Positions 1 to 9,023 of a stretch of DNA of 53,508 bases are shown here, in pieces. The stretch is taken from NCBI RefSeq assembly GCF_002265625.1, contig NZ_NOVE01000019.1, positions 1 to 53,508 of the forward strand, written 5' to 3'. Below the pieces are notes generated by a model. The model did no database searches. It saw only the letters and a list, made by a program, of their open reading frames with translations, and was not told the DNA's origin. A program made the translations under genes and the position numbers. Origin of the DNA: Prevotella sp. 885 (GTDB lineage Bacteria > Bacteroidota > Bacteroidia > Bacteroidales > Bacteroidaceae). The first letter of the stretch is position 1; every line of letters starts with the position of its first letter.

Positions 1-162
1 ACGAATATCGGTTCTGTCACCTGGTCTCAGCTCGTTTTCGTCAAGGTATATGTGAACAAGCTTTGTTTCTTTCTTTTGCTCTACAAACACGTCTTTAAGG
101 TCGAACCAATCCAGCATGTGTTCGGGCAAAAGACATTCTGCAAGGAGTCTATACTTTTCCAT
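1..162 (-). CDS. ISAon1-type transposase, N-terminal region (partial, cut by window edge)
   Basis: Reading leftward from an ATG at 162 gives 54 open codons to the window edge. The product begins MEKYRLLAECLLPE and continues with HMLDWFDLKDVF and HIYLDENELRPGD. This is the pattern I know from the short first protein of ISAon1-type insertion sequences of Bacteroidetes, in which a small N-terminal protein precedes the DDE catalytic protein. Neither the end of this protein nor a catalytic partner can be seen, so whether the element is intact is unknown. A possible minus-strand -7 box (TAGTTTTG) lies at 282-275. The family call rests on remembered sequence pattern, not on a search. Confidence 0.6.
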   Translation of the reverse strand, partial: MEKYRLLAECLLPEHMLDWFDLKDVFVEQKKETKLVHIYLDENELRPGDRTDIR

Positions 163-452
163 ATTTATCCGTTCTTTGACTTTATAAACGGACAATATAG
201 TGTTTTTATTGTACTACGATATCCACACACTTTTTCCAGTGGTCCCTTTCTACCTGTAATTTACCCTATCAATTCAAAACTAAATAATTCACCGCTCGGC
301 TTTGCCGCTTACCTAAGCAAGAACTCAAAATTCCAAACTCCTAATTCGGGTGCAACCCGATTGTATAATCTTTGTTAAAAGAACAGCTTCCCGCTTACAC
401 TCTATACATAATTTCATTAAATTCGTGATATGTAAAGCCTAATCCATACCTT

Positions 453-578
453 ATGAAAAAAGCGGTTGACATTTTCATGTATATATTGTTGGGATTATCA
501 TTTTGTTCGATGATAATCAGCTGGGTCGTGGCAATTGAAAGCCAAATACAAGATGCCTTACGAACGAATATTCGATGA
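453..578 (+). CDS. Possible small membrane protein, 41 aa
   Basis: A short ORF begins ATGAAAAAAGCG and ends TGA at 576-578. It encodes 41 residues with a charged start (MKKAVD), one strongly hydrophobic stretch around residues 7-27 ([11 protein letters not shown], then MIISWVVAI) and a polar tail. That is the shape of a single-pass membrane or leader peptide. No family is recognised and no good promoter lies directly upstream. It could be chance in AT-rich DNA, or a remnant beside the insertion sequence. Confidence 0.25.
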   Translation: MKKAVDIFMYILLGLSFCSMIISWVVAIESQIQDALRTNIR

Positions 579-681
579 GAAGAAAAAAAATTAGTCTATT
601 GATAGAGTTGTTGGTATAGTGCTCAGTACTGAGATGCAACTTTTATTTAAAGCTAATGGCTGTTATCCCACACTTTTTTAC

Positions 682-689
682 TAATTTTG
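682..689 (+). promoter_or_regulatory. Bacteroidetes -7 box for valS
   Basis: TAATTTTG matches the TAnnTTTG consensus, 35 bp before the valS ATG. No clear TTG or TTTG lies about 20 bp upstream, so only half the promoter is visible. Confidence 0.5.
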
Positions 690-723
690 CAAATTAAAAG
701 AAACATAACACATAACACACAAT

Positions 724-3435
724 ATGGAATTAGCATCAAAGTATGATCCACAAGCAGTGGAATCGAAATGGTACCAGTACTGGCTGGACAACAAGCTGTT
801 CAGCAGCAAGCCGGACGGACGTCAGCCTTACACAATAGTAATACCCCCGCCAAACGTAACGGGTGTGCTACACATGGGCCACATGCTCAACAATACTATA
901 CAGGACATTCTCGTGCGTCGTGCTCGCATGGAGGGCAAGAACGCATGCTGGGTGCCGGGCACCGACCATGCTTCCATCGCTACCGAGGCTAAGGTGGTGA
1001 ACCGCCTCGCTGAGCAGGGCATCAAGAAGCGCGACCTCACACGCGAGCAGTTCCTCGAGCATGCATGGAACTGGACCAACGAGCACGGTGGCATCATCCT
1101 CAAGCAGCTCCGTCGTCTCGGTGCCAGCTGCGACTGGGACCGCACATCGTTCACTATGGACGAGAAGCGTTCGGAGAGCGTGCTCAAGGTATTCGTTGAC
1201 CTCTACAAGAAGGGACTCATCTATCGCGGACTCCGCATGGTGAACTGGGATCCGAAGGCACAGACCGTGCTCTCTACAGAGGAGGTTATCTATCGCGACG
1301 AGAAGAGCCATCTCTTCAACCTGCGCTATTACGTGGCTGACGCCGACACCAACCCCGTCGTACCTACCGGTTGCGAGGGCGAGGTGCTTCATCAGGACGC
1401 TGACGGACGCTACTACGCTGTCGTAGCCACAACCCGTCCTGAGACCATCATGGGCGACACCGCTATGTGTATCAACCCGAAGGACCCGAAGAACCAGTGG
1501 CTCCGCGGTCATAAGGTAATCGTGCCGCTCGTAGGCCGCGTCATCCCCGTTATCGAGGACCGCTACGTAGACATCGAGTTCGGTACGGGCTGTCTGAAGG
1601 TTACTCCTGCACACGACGTCAACGACTACGCTCTCGGCAAGACTCACAACCTCGAGACCATCGACATCTTCAATCCTGACGGCACAATCTCTGAGACTGC
1701 CGGCATGTACGTAGGCATGGACCGCATGGACGTACGCAAGCAGATTGTTGAAGACCTGAAGGCTGCCGGCCTGATGGAGAAGATTGAGGACTACGACAAC
1801 AAGGTGGGCTATTCGGAGCGCAATCAGGACACAGCCGTAGAGCCGCGCCTCTGCAAGCAGTGGTTCCTTTCTATGCAACACTTCGCTGACATCGCTCTGC
1901 CTCCAGTACTCGAGGGCAAGATCAAGTTCCACCCGACAAAATACGTCACCACATACCGCAACTGGCTGGAGAACATCCAGGACTGGTGTATCTCACGTCA
2001 GCTCTGGTGGGGACACCGCATCCCGGCTTACTTCCTCCCCACTGCCGAAGGCGAAGAGGAGAAGTTCGTCGTAGCGCTCACAAAGGAAGAGGCTCTTGAG
2101 GAGGCTCGCAAGATGGAGGGCTATGAGAACATCACAGCCGACCAGCTCGTCCACGATGAGGACGCTCTCGACACATGGTTCTCTTCATGGCTCTGGCCTA
2201 TCTCGCTGTTCGACGGCATCAACAATCCTGGCAACGAGGAGATAAAGTACTATTATCCGACAAGCGACCTTGTAACCGGTCCGGACATCATCTTCTTCTG
2301 GGTGGCCCGTATGATTATGGCTGGCGAGGAGTATATGAAGGACGTGCCTTTCCGCAATGTTTACTTCACAGGTATCGTTCGCGACAAGTTGGGCCGCAAG
2401 ATGTCGAAGAGTCTTGGCAATTCGCCCGACCCGATTGCCCTTATCGAGAAGTATGGCGCCGACGGCGTGCGTATGGGTATGATGCTCTCGGCTCCCGCAG
2501 GCAACGACATTCTCTTCGACGAGAGCCTCTGCGAGCAGGGACGCAACTTCAACAACAAGATATGGAACGCCTTCCGCCTTGTCAAGGGCTGGCAGGTGGC
2601 TGAAGGTGAGCAGCCTGAGGCTAACGCCATCGCAGCAAAGTGGTTTGAGGCCAAGCTGAAGCAGACCAACGAGGAGGTGAACGACCTCTTCTCGAAGTAT
2701 CGTCTGTCAGAGGCGCTGATGGCAGTATACAAGCTGTTCTGGGACGAGTTCTCAAGCTGGTATCTTGAGATGGTGAAGCCGGCATACGGACAGCCAATCG
2801 ACGCCACATCATACAATCAGACTCTCGCCTTCTTTGAGAACCTCCTGAAGATGCTCCATCCGTTTATGCCGTTCATCACCGAGGAACTCTGGCAGCACAT
2901 CTACGACCGCAAGGACGGCGAGTCGATCATGCGTGCCGAGCTGAAGCTGGACGCTCCCACAGAGGAGGACAACGCCCTTGCTGCTGCCATTGAGAACGTT
3001 AAGCAGATTGTAGCTGGCGTGCGTACAGTACGCAACCAGAAGAACATCCCCAACAAGGACGCACTCACACTGCAGGCTGTAGGAAAGAACGCATACGAGG
3101 ACTTTGCGGCTGTAATCACAAAGATGGCAAATCTCTCTGCCATCAACGTAGTAGCAGAGAAGGACGCCACAGCTGCCGCCTTCATGGTAGGCACAGACGA
3201 GTTTGCAGTACCCCTCGGCGACATGATTGACGTGGAGGCAGAGATTGCAAAGCAGGAGGCACAGCTCAAGCACCTCGAAGGTTTCCTCGCCGGTGTAAAG
3301 AAGAAGCTCTCTAACGAGAAGTTCGTGGCACACGCTCCGGAGGCTGTCGTAGCTATGGAGCGCAAGAAGCAGAGCGACTCGGAAGAGAAGATTGCTGCCT
3401 TGAAGGAGTCTATCGCGGCTCTGAAGGGAAAGTAA
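724..3435 (+). CDS. valS: Valine--tRNA ligase
   Basis: Class I aminoacyl-tRNA synthetase that charges tRNA-Val and edits mischarged threonine. The 903-residue product shows the HIGH-type motif ([13 protein letters not shown], residues 41-53) and the KMSKS motif (residues 559-563). Between them is the large editing insertion, with the WWGHRIPAY segment typical of ValRS. The anticodon-binding region follows, and the C-terminus (about 840-903, rich in Lys/Glu/Ala) is the coiled-coil arm characteristic of ValRS. Length is normal for the family. The ATG follows an A-rich leader without a Shine-Dalgarno, as usual in this phylum. It is a stand-alone unit: a -7 box precedes it and a strong hairpin follows. 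Confidence 0.97.
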   Translation: MELASKYDPQAVESKWYQYWLDNKLFSSKPDGRQPYTIVIPPPNVTGVLHMGHMLNNTIQDILVRRARMEGKNACWVPGTDHASIATEAKVVNRLAEQGIKKRDLTREQFLEHAWNWTNEHGGIILKQLRRLGASCDWDRTSFTMDEKRSESVLKVFVDLYKKGLIYRGLRMVNWDPKAQTVLSTEEVIYRDEKSHLFNLRYYVADADTNPVVPTGCEGEVLHQDADGRYYAVVATTRPETIMGDTAMCINPKDPKNQWLRGHKVIVPLVGRVIPVIEDRYVDIEFGTGCLKVTPAHDVNDYALGKTHNLETIDIFNPDGTISETAGMYVGMDRMDVRKQIVEDLKAAGLMEKIEDYDNKVGYSERNQDTAVEPRLCKQWFLSMQHFADIALPPVLEGKIKFHPTKYVTTYRNWLENIQDWCISRQLWWGHRIPAYFLPTAEGEEEKFVVALTKEEALEEARKMEGYENITADQLVHDEDALDTWFSSWLWPISLFDGINNPGNEEIKYYYPTSDLVTGPDIIFFWVARMIMAGEEYMKDVPFRNVYFTGIVRDKLGRKMSKSLGNSPDPIALIEKYGADGVRMGMMLSAPAGNDILFDESLCEQGRNFNNKIWNAFRLVKGWQVAEGEQPEANAIAAKWFEAKLKQTNEEVNDLFSKYRLSEALMAVYKLFWDEFSSWYLEMVKPAYGQPIDATSYNQTLAFFENLLKMLHPFMPFITEELWQHIYDRKDGESIMRAELKLDAPTEEDNALAAAIENVKQIVAGVRTVRNQKNIPNKDALTLQAVGKNAYEDFAAVITKMANLSAINVVAEKDATAAAFMVGTDEFAVPLGDMIDVEAEIAKQEAQLKHLEGFLAGVKKKLSNEKFVAHAPEAVVAMERKKQSDSEEKIAALKESIAALKGK

Positions 3436-3489
3436 GCAAGGGTCTTTAAAGAAGACTAAACTGACACATTCAGAATAACAAAAAACAAT

Positions 3490-3551
3490 ATGGAGGGTGC
3501 TGCAGGACGGCGGAAACAACGCAGACCTGTAACACCCTCCATGCTTTTTTT
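3490..3551 (+). terminator. Hairpin with T-run after valS, directly before the next start codon
   Basis: ATGGAGGGTG (3490-3499) pairs perfectly with CACCCTCCAT (3533-3542), and the stem is extended inward by TGCAGG/CCTGTA. A GCTTTTTT run follows. It has the form of an intrinsic terminator for valS, but the T-run ends about 10 nt before the next ATG at 3561, so it could also act as an attenuator or block the ribosome-binding region of that gene. Confidence 0.7.
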
Positions 3552-3560
3552 ACAGACTAT

Positions 3561-4721
3561 ATGAAAAAACTATTATCAGCCATTCTCATTGCCATAGCTG
3601 TCATTACGATGGCATCGTGCGGAAAGGCAGAAAACTCCGACAACCCCAAGCCTCCCGTTACGGCAGAGAAAACCATCTTCGTCTTCATGCCATACAGCGG
3701 TAATTCAGGAAGCCTCTACTATAACTTCCTCACCAACATCGGGGATATGGAGAGAGCAATAGCGGAAAACGGCGGTCTCGGCAACACACACCTTATCGTA
3801 TTCATTGCCAAGAACGGCAATGTGGGCAATCTTATCAACATCACTTACAACGGAAAAAGATGCGTGCGCGACACCGTTGCCACATACACATCCCCGACAT
3901 ATCTCACCACTGAGGGACGCACTGCCCTGCTGGGACAGGTGAAGGTGTATGCCCCTGCCAAGACATACGCCATGATTGTTGGATGCCACGGAGAGGGATG
4001 GTTGCCGTCTAACGGAAAGAAGAACGTTGCCACAAGATTCTTCGGAGGAACATCGCCCGAATACCAGATAGAGATACCCGACTTTGCAAAGTCGATAACC
4101 AATGCAGGAATGAAGATGCAGTTTATACTCTTTGACGACTGCTATCTCTCTACCATAGAAGTGGCGTACGACCTGCGCACCGTTACTGACCACGTGATAG
4201 CGTCCACATCGGAGATTATGGCTTTCGGCATGCCTTATCAGAACATCTTCAAATATCTGATGCAGACGCAGCCCGACTATAAAAGTGTATGCACAGAATT
4301 TCATGATTTCTACTCGAAGTACGACATGCCATACGGTGCCATTGGCGTGACAGACTGCGCCTACATTGACCAGATGGCGGCTCTTATGAAGAACATCAAT
4401 GCGCTTCACACTATTAACGATGCCGACATCGACAAGATTCAGGACCTCGACGCAGACCACTTCACCCCCACAGTCTATTACGACTTCGGCGACTACGTGA
4501 AGCATCTGTGCGCGGATGACGGGGCAAGTCTCACCGAATTCAACACGCTACTCAGTCAGCTCGTGCCCTATAAGGCTTGCACGGAAAAGATTTACTCTTA
4601 CACTGGAAGAAAAGCCATAGCCGTAAACGCTTTCTCCGGCATGACCACCTCAGACCCGTCAAAGCACGAACGCGTGGTGGAGACAAAGACGCAGACGGCT
4701 TGGTGGAAAGCCACACACTGA
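3561..4721 (+). CDS. Clostripain-family (peptidase C11) cysteine protease lipoprotein
   Basis: Predicted cell-envelope cysteine peptidase of 386 residues. The N-terminus is a lipoprotein signal with lipobox ending MASC (Cys20), followed by a polar linker. The C11 core follows: an FVFMPYSGN strand, the catalytic-type His in GCHGEGW (His143) and the catalytic-type Cys in FDDCYLST (Cys194). This family prefers cleavage after basic residues and is common in gut Bacteroidales; the substrate here is unknown. No TAnnTTTG promoter is visible in the 125-bp gap after valS, so transcription may come from read-through past the 3490 hairpin. It is convergent with murB, and they share the hairpin at 4759-4818. 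Confidence 0.85.
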   Translation: MKKLLSAILIAIAVITMASCGKAENSDNPKPPVTAEKTIFVFMPYSGNSGSLYYNFLTNIGDMERAIAENGGLGNTHLIVFIAKNGNVGNLINITYNGKRCVRDTVATYTSPTYLTTEGRTALLGQVKVYAPAKTYAMIVGCHGEGWLPSNGKKNVATRFFGGTSPEYQIEIPDFAKSITNAGMKMQFILFDDCYLSTIEVAYDLRTVTDHVIASTSEIMAFGMPYQNIFKYLMQTQPDYKSVCTEFHDFYSKYDMPYGAIGVTDCAYIDQMAALMKNINALHTINDADIDKIQDLDADHFTPTVYYDFGDYVKHLCADDGASLTEFNTLLSQLVPYKACTEKIYSYTGRKAIAVNAFSGMTTSDPSKHERVVETKTQTAWWKATH

Positions 4722-4758
4722 AACGTGTGAAGCGGAAACAATAAAAACGACAACATAG

Positions 4759-4818
4759 AAAAAGGTTGACAATCTCTGAACAATTAAAATCCTGTTCAGC
4801 AAGATTGTCAACCTTTTT
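4759..4818. terminator. Bidirectional terminator between the clostripain gene and murB
   Basis: A perfect 17-bp stem runs from AAAAAGGTTGACAATCT (4759-4775) to its complement at 4802-4818, with an inner stem CTGAACA/TGTTCAG. Runs of A on one side and T on the other let it work for both convergent genes. Confidence 0.85.
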
Positions 4819-4860
4819 CTTTATTATCGTATCCTATTATCTTTAACGCATTCTATAAAA

Positions 4861-5880
4861 CTAAATGACATTAACTTCCGGATGAATGTCAATGCCGAAC
4901 TTAGCCTTGACGTCTTCTATTATGCGCTTATAAAGACAGACAACGTCATTGCCAGTAGCTCCTCCCTTATTGACGAGGACAAGAGCCTGACGGTCATGCA
5001 CTCCGGCACGTCCCAACGAACGTCCCTTCCATCCACATTGCTCTATCATCCATCCTGCAGGAATCTTAACGCCGGCTTCACCCATATCGTAATGCGGCAT
5101 CCCGGGATATTGCGCTGCCAAACGTTCGTAAACGTCGCGAACGACAATCGGATTCATAAAGAAGCTGCCTGCATTGCCCGTAACACGCGGGTCAGGCAAC
5201 TTCGCCTCGCGAATCTTCACGATGGTCTGGCGCAGCTGGCTGGCTGTAGGCACGGCAATGCCCTCTGCCTCAAGCGAGGAACGGATGTTGCCGTAGTCGA
5301 GGTCGGGAGTGAATGAGGATGAAAGACGATAAGTGACATAGGTGACCAGATAGCGGTTCTTCCATTCGTGCTTGAAACGGCTATCACGATAAGCATAGCG
5401 ACATTCCTTATTGGAGAACTCAACGACGCGTCCTGTGGCTATCTCAACAGCCTCCACCTTATATATAAGGTCCTTCGCCTCCACGCCATAAGCTCCGATG
5501 TTCTGCACAGCACTCGCACCTACTTCTCCCGGGATGAGCGACAGATTCTCCGAACCATACCACCCTTTCTCCACGCAATACGCCACAATGTCGTCCCAAG
5601 TCTCGCCGGAACCGCAACGAAGCATAATGTTGCCGTCAGCCTGTTTTGTGGCTTCGCGTCCCTTTATGGCAGAATGGAGCACGATGCCGGAAAAGTCGCG
5701 CGTTAGCAACAGATTGCTGCCCTCGCCTACGATGAGGAGAGGAAGACCAGCTTCACGCACAATGCCAGCAGCAGCCTGCGCCTCTTCAATGTTGTAGAAC
5801 TCAATAAAGCGGTGGCATCTTGCTTCGATGCCGAAAGTGTTGTGAGCCAAGAGGCTATGATCAAGGAAGTCTTTCATCAT
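4861..5880 (-). CDS. murB: UDP-N-acetylmuramate dehydrogenase
   Basis: FAD enzyme that reduces UDP-GlcNAc-enolpyruvate to UDP-MurNAc in the cytoplasmic phase of peptidoglycan synthesis. Visible features are the FAD-binding segment (LIVGEGSNLLLT), the active-site Arg region (YAYRDSRFK), the proton-donor Ser in AGSFFMNP and the Glu in the C-terminal HPEVNVI. I place the start at the ATG at 5880, giving 339 aa. It overlaps the upstream stop codon as TGATG, and the product then begins MMKDFLDHSLLAHNTFG, as MurB proteins normally do. An in-frame ATG at 5907 would add nine residues. The overlap implies translational coupling to the DUF4348 lipoprotein gene. Confidence 0.95.
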   Translation of the reverse strand: MMKDFLDHSLLAHNTFGIEARCHRFIEFYNIEEAQAAAGIVREAGLPLLIVGEGSNLLLTRDFSGIVLHSAIKGREATKQADGNIMLRCGSGETWDDIVAYCVEKGWYGSENLSLIPGEVGASAVQNIGAYGVEAKDLIYKVEAVEIATGRVVEFSNKECRYAYRDSRFKHEWKNRYLVTYVTYRLSSSFTPDLDYGNIRSSLEAEGIAVPTASQLRQTIVKIREAKLPDPRVTGNAGSFFMNPIVVRDVYERLAAQYPGMPHYDMGEAGVKIPAGWMIEQCGWKGRSLGRAGVHDRQALVLVNKGGATGNDVVCLYKRIIEDVKAKFGIDIHPEVNVI

Positions 5881-6728
5881 CACATTAAAAGTTTCATTAG
5901 TTTCCAATGTCCACCCTTACGGCGGAACGTCAGCTCGGTCTCAAGACCGTTGGCAATGCCACGGATAACGAAAATCTTCTGATTGCTCTCCGTATAGCGT
6001 TGTCCGTAAATGACATTGTAAATGGTGCCGGATGGCAGTTCAGGCGCGAACGACAGCCACTGCTCAGGCGCAAGTATGCCCGACATGCTGCTGAAGTCGT
6101 CGTCAGGATTAGGTCCGGTAAACTCAAGGGGGTCGTTTACGCTTCTCACCTGGAAAGCCGTATCGCGTACGAACTTATGGTAGAAAGAAAGGAAAGAGGC
6201 GTTCTTGCTGGCCTTCAGACTCGTCTTGACAATGGACGTCATCTTCCATTCGCCACGAATACGATTGAAGACATATCCCTTGACATAACGGCGCGGAAGG
6301 TTTATGCGCTCCACCACGACATGATTGATGGTGGTGTCCTTCACGACATTCATCTGCTTCATGTTGTCGAAAATAAGCGTGTAGAAATCCTGATGCATGA
6401 AGAAGTGGTCCATCTTCCAGCGTTTCTTGGGCAGAAACGTAGTGTCCTTACCCGCAATGACGGGCAAGGGGAAAACGATTCGCTTCATCTGAAGCTTTCT
6501 GTTGGCGGCGAAATTGAAGAAGAAATCGTCGAACAACTCGTCTGCAGCCGATGGCATCGGAGTCTCCGCGATAATCTGGTCGAGAGTGTCTGCAGCCGTC
6601 GTGTCAGAAATGGCACTGATGCTGTCGGAGTCAACTGGCTCAGGTTTCTTACCCAAACAACCTACAGAAGAAAAACATACCATGCCGACGAAAACGCCCA
6701 GCACAATAAACACAATTACTTTTTTCAT
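5880..6728 (-). CDS. DUF4348-type lipoprotein of unknown function
   Basis: The 282-residue product has a lipoprotein signal (hydrophobic stretch, then SVGC with Cys24) followed by a Ser/Asp/Thr-rich linker and a mixed alpha/beta domain. Recognisable blocks are FDDFFFNFAANRKLQ, IVFPLP and WKLMKLLM at the very end. I believe this is the DUF4348 family, known only from Bacteroidetes; no function is established. Its stop codon overlaps the murB start. It has its own promoter at 6780-6773. Coupling to murB suggests an envelope role, but that is inference. Confidence 0.7.
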   Translation of the reverse strand: MKKVIVFIVLGVFVGMVCFSSVGCLGKKPEPVDSDSISAISDTTAADTLDQIIAETPMPSAADELFDDFFFNFAANRKLQMKRIVFPLPVIAGKDTTFLPKKRWKMDHFFMHQDFYTLIFDNMKQMNVVKDTTINHVVVERINLPRRYVKGYVFNRIRGEWKMTSIVKTSLKASKNASFLSFYHKFVRDTAFQVRSVNDPLEFTGPNPDDDFSSMSGILAPEQWLSFAPELPSGTIYNVIYGQRYTESNQKIFVIRGIANGLETELTFRRKGGHWKLMKLLM

Positions 6729-6772
6729 ACTATATTGTAGGACATTAGCCTACCCCTCAAATTTTGACTGCA

Positions 6773-6780
6773 AAAGTACA
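6773..6780 (-). promoter_or_regulatory. -7 box for the DUF4348-murB unit
   Basis: On the minus strand TACTTTTG (6780-6773) matches TAnnTTTG, 45 bp before the ATG. It is divergent from the pheS promoter 41 bp away. Confidence 0.55.
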
Positions 6781-6820
6781 ACTTTATTTCGATATAGTTC
6801 TTTTTTAAATCAAAAAATAT

Positions 6821-6828
6821 TACCTTTG
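6821..6828 (+). promoter_or_regulatory. -7 box for pheS
   Basis: TACCTTTG followed by CA matches the consensus. Transcription would begin shortly after and leave a leader of about 95 nt before the pheS ATG at 6932. Confidence 0.6.
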
Positions 6829-6931
6829 CATTGTTTTTTAACGAGCCACTGTCGGCGCATACAATTTAAAGGCGGTGACACGCATAAAACATACAAGAAC
6901 ATACATTAAAAAATACTTTATTTTTCAAGAT

Positions 6932-7969
6932 ATGATTTTAGAAAAGATAGATCAGCTTCTCAAAGAAGTGAGCAATCTCCAGGCAAGCAACGCCGAAGAG
7001 ATAGAACAGCTCCGACTGAAGTATCTCAGCAAGAAAGGTGAAATCACAGCGCTTATGGCTGACTTCCGTAACGTTGCTGCAGACCAGAAGAAGGCTGTCG
7101 GAATAAAGATCAATGAGCTCAAGCAGCTCGCATTGCAGAAAATCAACGAGCTCAAGGAGCAGAACGCAGAGGCAGAGGAGTCGTCTGACGACTTCGACCT
7201 TACCTGCTCAGCTTACCCAATACAGCTTGGCACACGCCATCCGCTCACTATCGTAAAGAATCAGATTATCGACATCTTCCAGCGCATGGGCTTCACCCTC
7301 GCCGAAGGACCGGAGATTGACGACGACCTTCATGTCTTTACAAAGCTGAACTTCGCCGCTGACCATCCCGCACGCGACATGCAGGACACGTTCTTCATTG
7401 AGCAGAGCGGCTTGGATGTCACAAAGAATATCCTCCTTCGCTCACACACCTCCAACGACCAGAGCCGCATCATGGAGCATCAGGAACCGCCCATCCGCGT
7501 AATCTGCCCGGGTCGTGTATATCGTAACGAGGCCATCTCGGCACGCGCCCACTGCTTCTTCCATCAGCTCGAAGGTCTGTACGTCGACAAGAACGTATCG
7601 TTCACCGACCTCAAGCAGGTGTTGCTGACATTCGCACGCGAGCTTTTCGGTCCGGACACAAAGATTCGTCTGCGTCCAAGCTACTTCCCCTTCACAGAGC
7701 CAAGCGCTGAGATGGACATCTCATGCCACATCTGCGGCGGCAAGGGCTGCGGCTTCTGCAAGCACACCGGATGGGTGGAGATTCTCGGTTGTGGCATGGT
7801 GGACCCGAACGTCCTCGAGGCTTGCGGCATAGACAGCAAGGTATACACTGGCTACGCTTTCGGTCTCGGCATCGAGCGTATCACCAATCTGAAGTATCGT
7901 GTGGCTGACCTCCGTATGTTCTCTGAGAACGACACACGCTTCCTCGACGAGTTTGTCTCAGCAGAATAA
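6932..7969 (+). CDS. pheS: Phenylalanine--tRNA ligase, alpha subunit
   Basis: Catalytic subunit of the alpha2-beta2 class II synthetase. The product has 345 residues from the ATG at 6932; an in-frame GTG at 6875 would add a poorly supported AT-rich extension. An N-terminal coiled-coil arm (about 1-85) is followed by the class II core. The core contains GPEIDDDLHVFTKLNF, HPARDMQDTFF, the motif-2 region RVYRNEAISARAHCFFHQLEG and the motif-3 region YAFGLGIERI. The Cys-rich insert CHICGGKGCGFCKHTGW is what I remember from Bacteroidetes PheS. pheT is not adjacent; in many Bacteroidetes the two subunits are unlinked. Confidence 0.96.
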   Translation: MILEKIDQLLKEVSNLQASNAEEIEQLRLKYLSKKGEITALMADFRNVAADQKKAVGIKINELKQLALQKINELKEQNAEAEESSDDFDLTCSAYPIQLGTRHPLTIVKNQIIDIFQRMGFTLAEGPEIDDDLHVFTKLNFAADHPARDMQDTFFIEQSGLDVTKNILLRSHTSNDQSRIMEHQEPPIRVICPGRVYRNEAISARAHCFFHQLEGLYVDKNVSFTDLKQVLLTFARELFGPDTKIRLRPSYFPFTEPSAEMDISCHICGGKGCGFCKHTGWVEILGCGMVDPNVLEACGIDSKVYTGYAFGLGIERITNLKYRVADLRMFSENDTRFLDEFVSAE

Positions 7970-8027
7970 GACACATTATCTTAAGACATACATTCATCCT
8001 ACTTTAGGGTTAAGACAATACATTTAG

Positions 8028-8089
8028 AAAGCTTTACTGCAAGATTCCAAGGGCAATACACCCGGCAATCTACAGTAAAGCTTTTTTTT
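8028..8089 (+). terminator. Terminator after pheS
   Basis: AAAGCTTTACTG (8028-8039) pairs perfectly with CAGTAAAGCTTT (8073-8084), followed by a run of Ts. Confidence 0.85.
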
Positions 8090-8140
8090 ATTATTTATTT
8101 TATTAATGATGTGTAGAATGTAATTGTATAGAAAATTTAT

Positions 8141-8148
8141 TACCTTTG
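8141..8148 (+). promoter_or_regulatory. -7 box for the kdsA operon
   Basis: TACCTTTG followed by CA lies 57 bp before the chosen kdsA ATG (8205). This placement argues against the longer in-frame start at 8124, which would precede the transcript. Confidence 0.6.
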
Positions 8149-8204
8149 CATTGTTATACTATAGAAACGCAATTGTAAAACTAAAAAACGATATAACCCT
8201 TCAT

Positions 8205-8960
8205 ATGCAACCACTATTCATCGCCGGTCCATGCGTCATCGAATCGCAGGAGCTGCTCAACACCGTCGCCGAAGAAATTGTGCGCATCAATGCCAAGCTC
8301 GGCACCGACATCATATTCAAGGCCTCCTTCGATAAGGCCAACCGCACATCCATCCACTCATTCCGCGGTCCGGGACTCGACAAAGGACTGCAGATGCTCG
8401 CAGACATCAAGGAGCGCTACGGACTACGCGTCCTTACGGACATACACGAGAGCTATCAGGCTGAACCTGCCGGCGAGGTGTGTGACGTGCTGCAGATTCC
8501 TGCTTTCCTCTGCCGACAGACCGACCTGCTCGTGGCAGCAGCCAAGACAGGAAAGACCATTAACATAAAGAAAGCACAGTTTCTCAGCGGTATGGACATG
8601 CGTTATCCGGTGGAGAAAGCCATGAAAGCCGGAGCAAAGGAGGTGTGGCTCACTGAACGCGGCAACATGTACGGATATAACAACCTCGTTGTGGACTTCA
8701 GAAATATCGCAGATATGCTCGACATCACGCCACGCGTGGTGATGGACTGCACACACAGCGTGCAGCGACCAGGAGCTGGCGGAGGCAAGACATCCGGCGA
8801 CCGCCGCTTCGTGCCGTCAATGGCATTGGCAGCAAAGGCATTCGGTGCCAACGGCTACTTCTTTGAGGTGCATCCCGACCCTGACCATGCGCTTAGCGAC
8901 GGACCCAACATGCTCTTCCTCGACAAGCTGGAAGGACTGGTGGGAAAGCTTCTTGAATAG
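8205..8960 (+). CDS. kdsA: 3-deoxy-8-phosphooctulonate (KDO-8-P) synthase
   Basis: Condenses phosphoenolpyruvate with D-arabinose 5-phosphate to KDO-8-phosphate, an early step towards the KDO of LPS inner core. The 251-residue product begins MQPLFIAGPCVIES. It shows the family signature KASFDKANRTSIHSFRGPG, with conserved KKAQFLSG and SVQRPG segments downstream. I start at the ATG at 8205 because kdsA proteins begin just before IAGPCVIES and the promoter lies between 8124 and this ATG. The next gene makes the arabinose-5-phosphate substrate, so the two form one pathway unit. Confidence 0.96.
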   Translation: MQPLFIAGPCVIESQELLNTVAEEIVRINAKLGTDIIFKASFDKANRTSIHSFRGPGLDKGLQMLADIKERYGLRVLTDIHESYQAEPAGEVCDVLQIPAFLCRQTDLLVAAAKTGKTINIKKAQFLSGMDMRYPVEKAMKAGAKEVWLTERGNMYGYNNLVVDFRNIADMLDITPRVVMDCTHSVQRPGAGGGKTSGDRRFVPSMALAAKAFGANGYFFEVHPDPDHALSDGPNMLFLDKLEGLVGKLLE

Positions 8961-9023
8961 AATCTCACTAAATCAGATTCCAAACCGGATTCAAATAAAA
9001 CGACAAACAATAAAATAATCAAC

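Larger units (their letters stand above)
163..723. other. Intergenic region between the IS-like gene and valS
   Basis: This stretch holds the presumed upstream end of the insertion sequence (boundary not identifiable), a small hairpin CGGGTGCAACCCG near 344-356, one possible 41-residue ORF at 453-578, a perfect 12-bp palindrome CTCAGTACTGAG at 622-633, and the valS promoter near 682. I see no RNA gene. An apparent plus-strand frame over 52-378 has no family resemblance and is antisense to the transposase. Confidence 0.5.

Noticed and set aside
52..378. 108-codon plus-strand frame at the left edge
   Set aside because: It is antisense to the transposase start and has no protein-like pattern.
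601..723. T-box or other riboswitch before valS
   Set aside because: Only a 12-bp palindrome is present; there is no T-box motif and no terminator, and T-boxes are not expected in this phylum.
868..1932. Long open frame antisense to valS (and similar long antisense frames in nrdD, yidC, pyrG, recN)
   Set aside because: They follow from the GC-rich codon pattern of the real gene on the other strand; no family resemblance.
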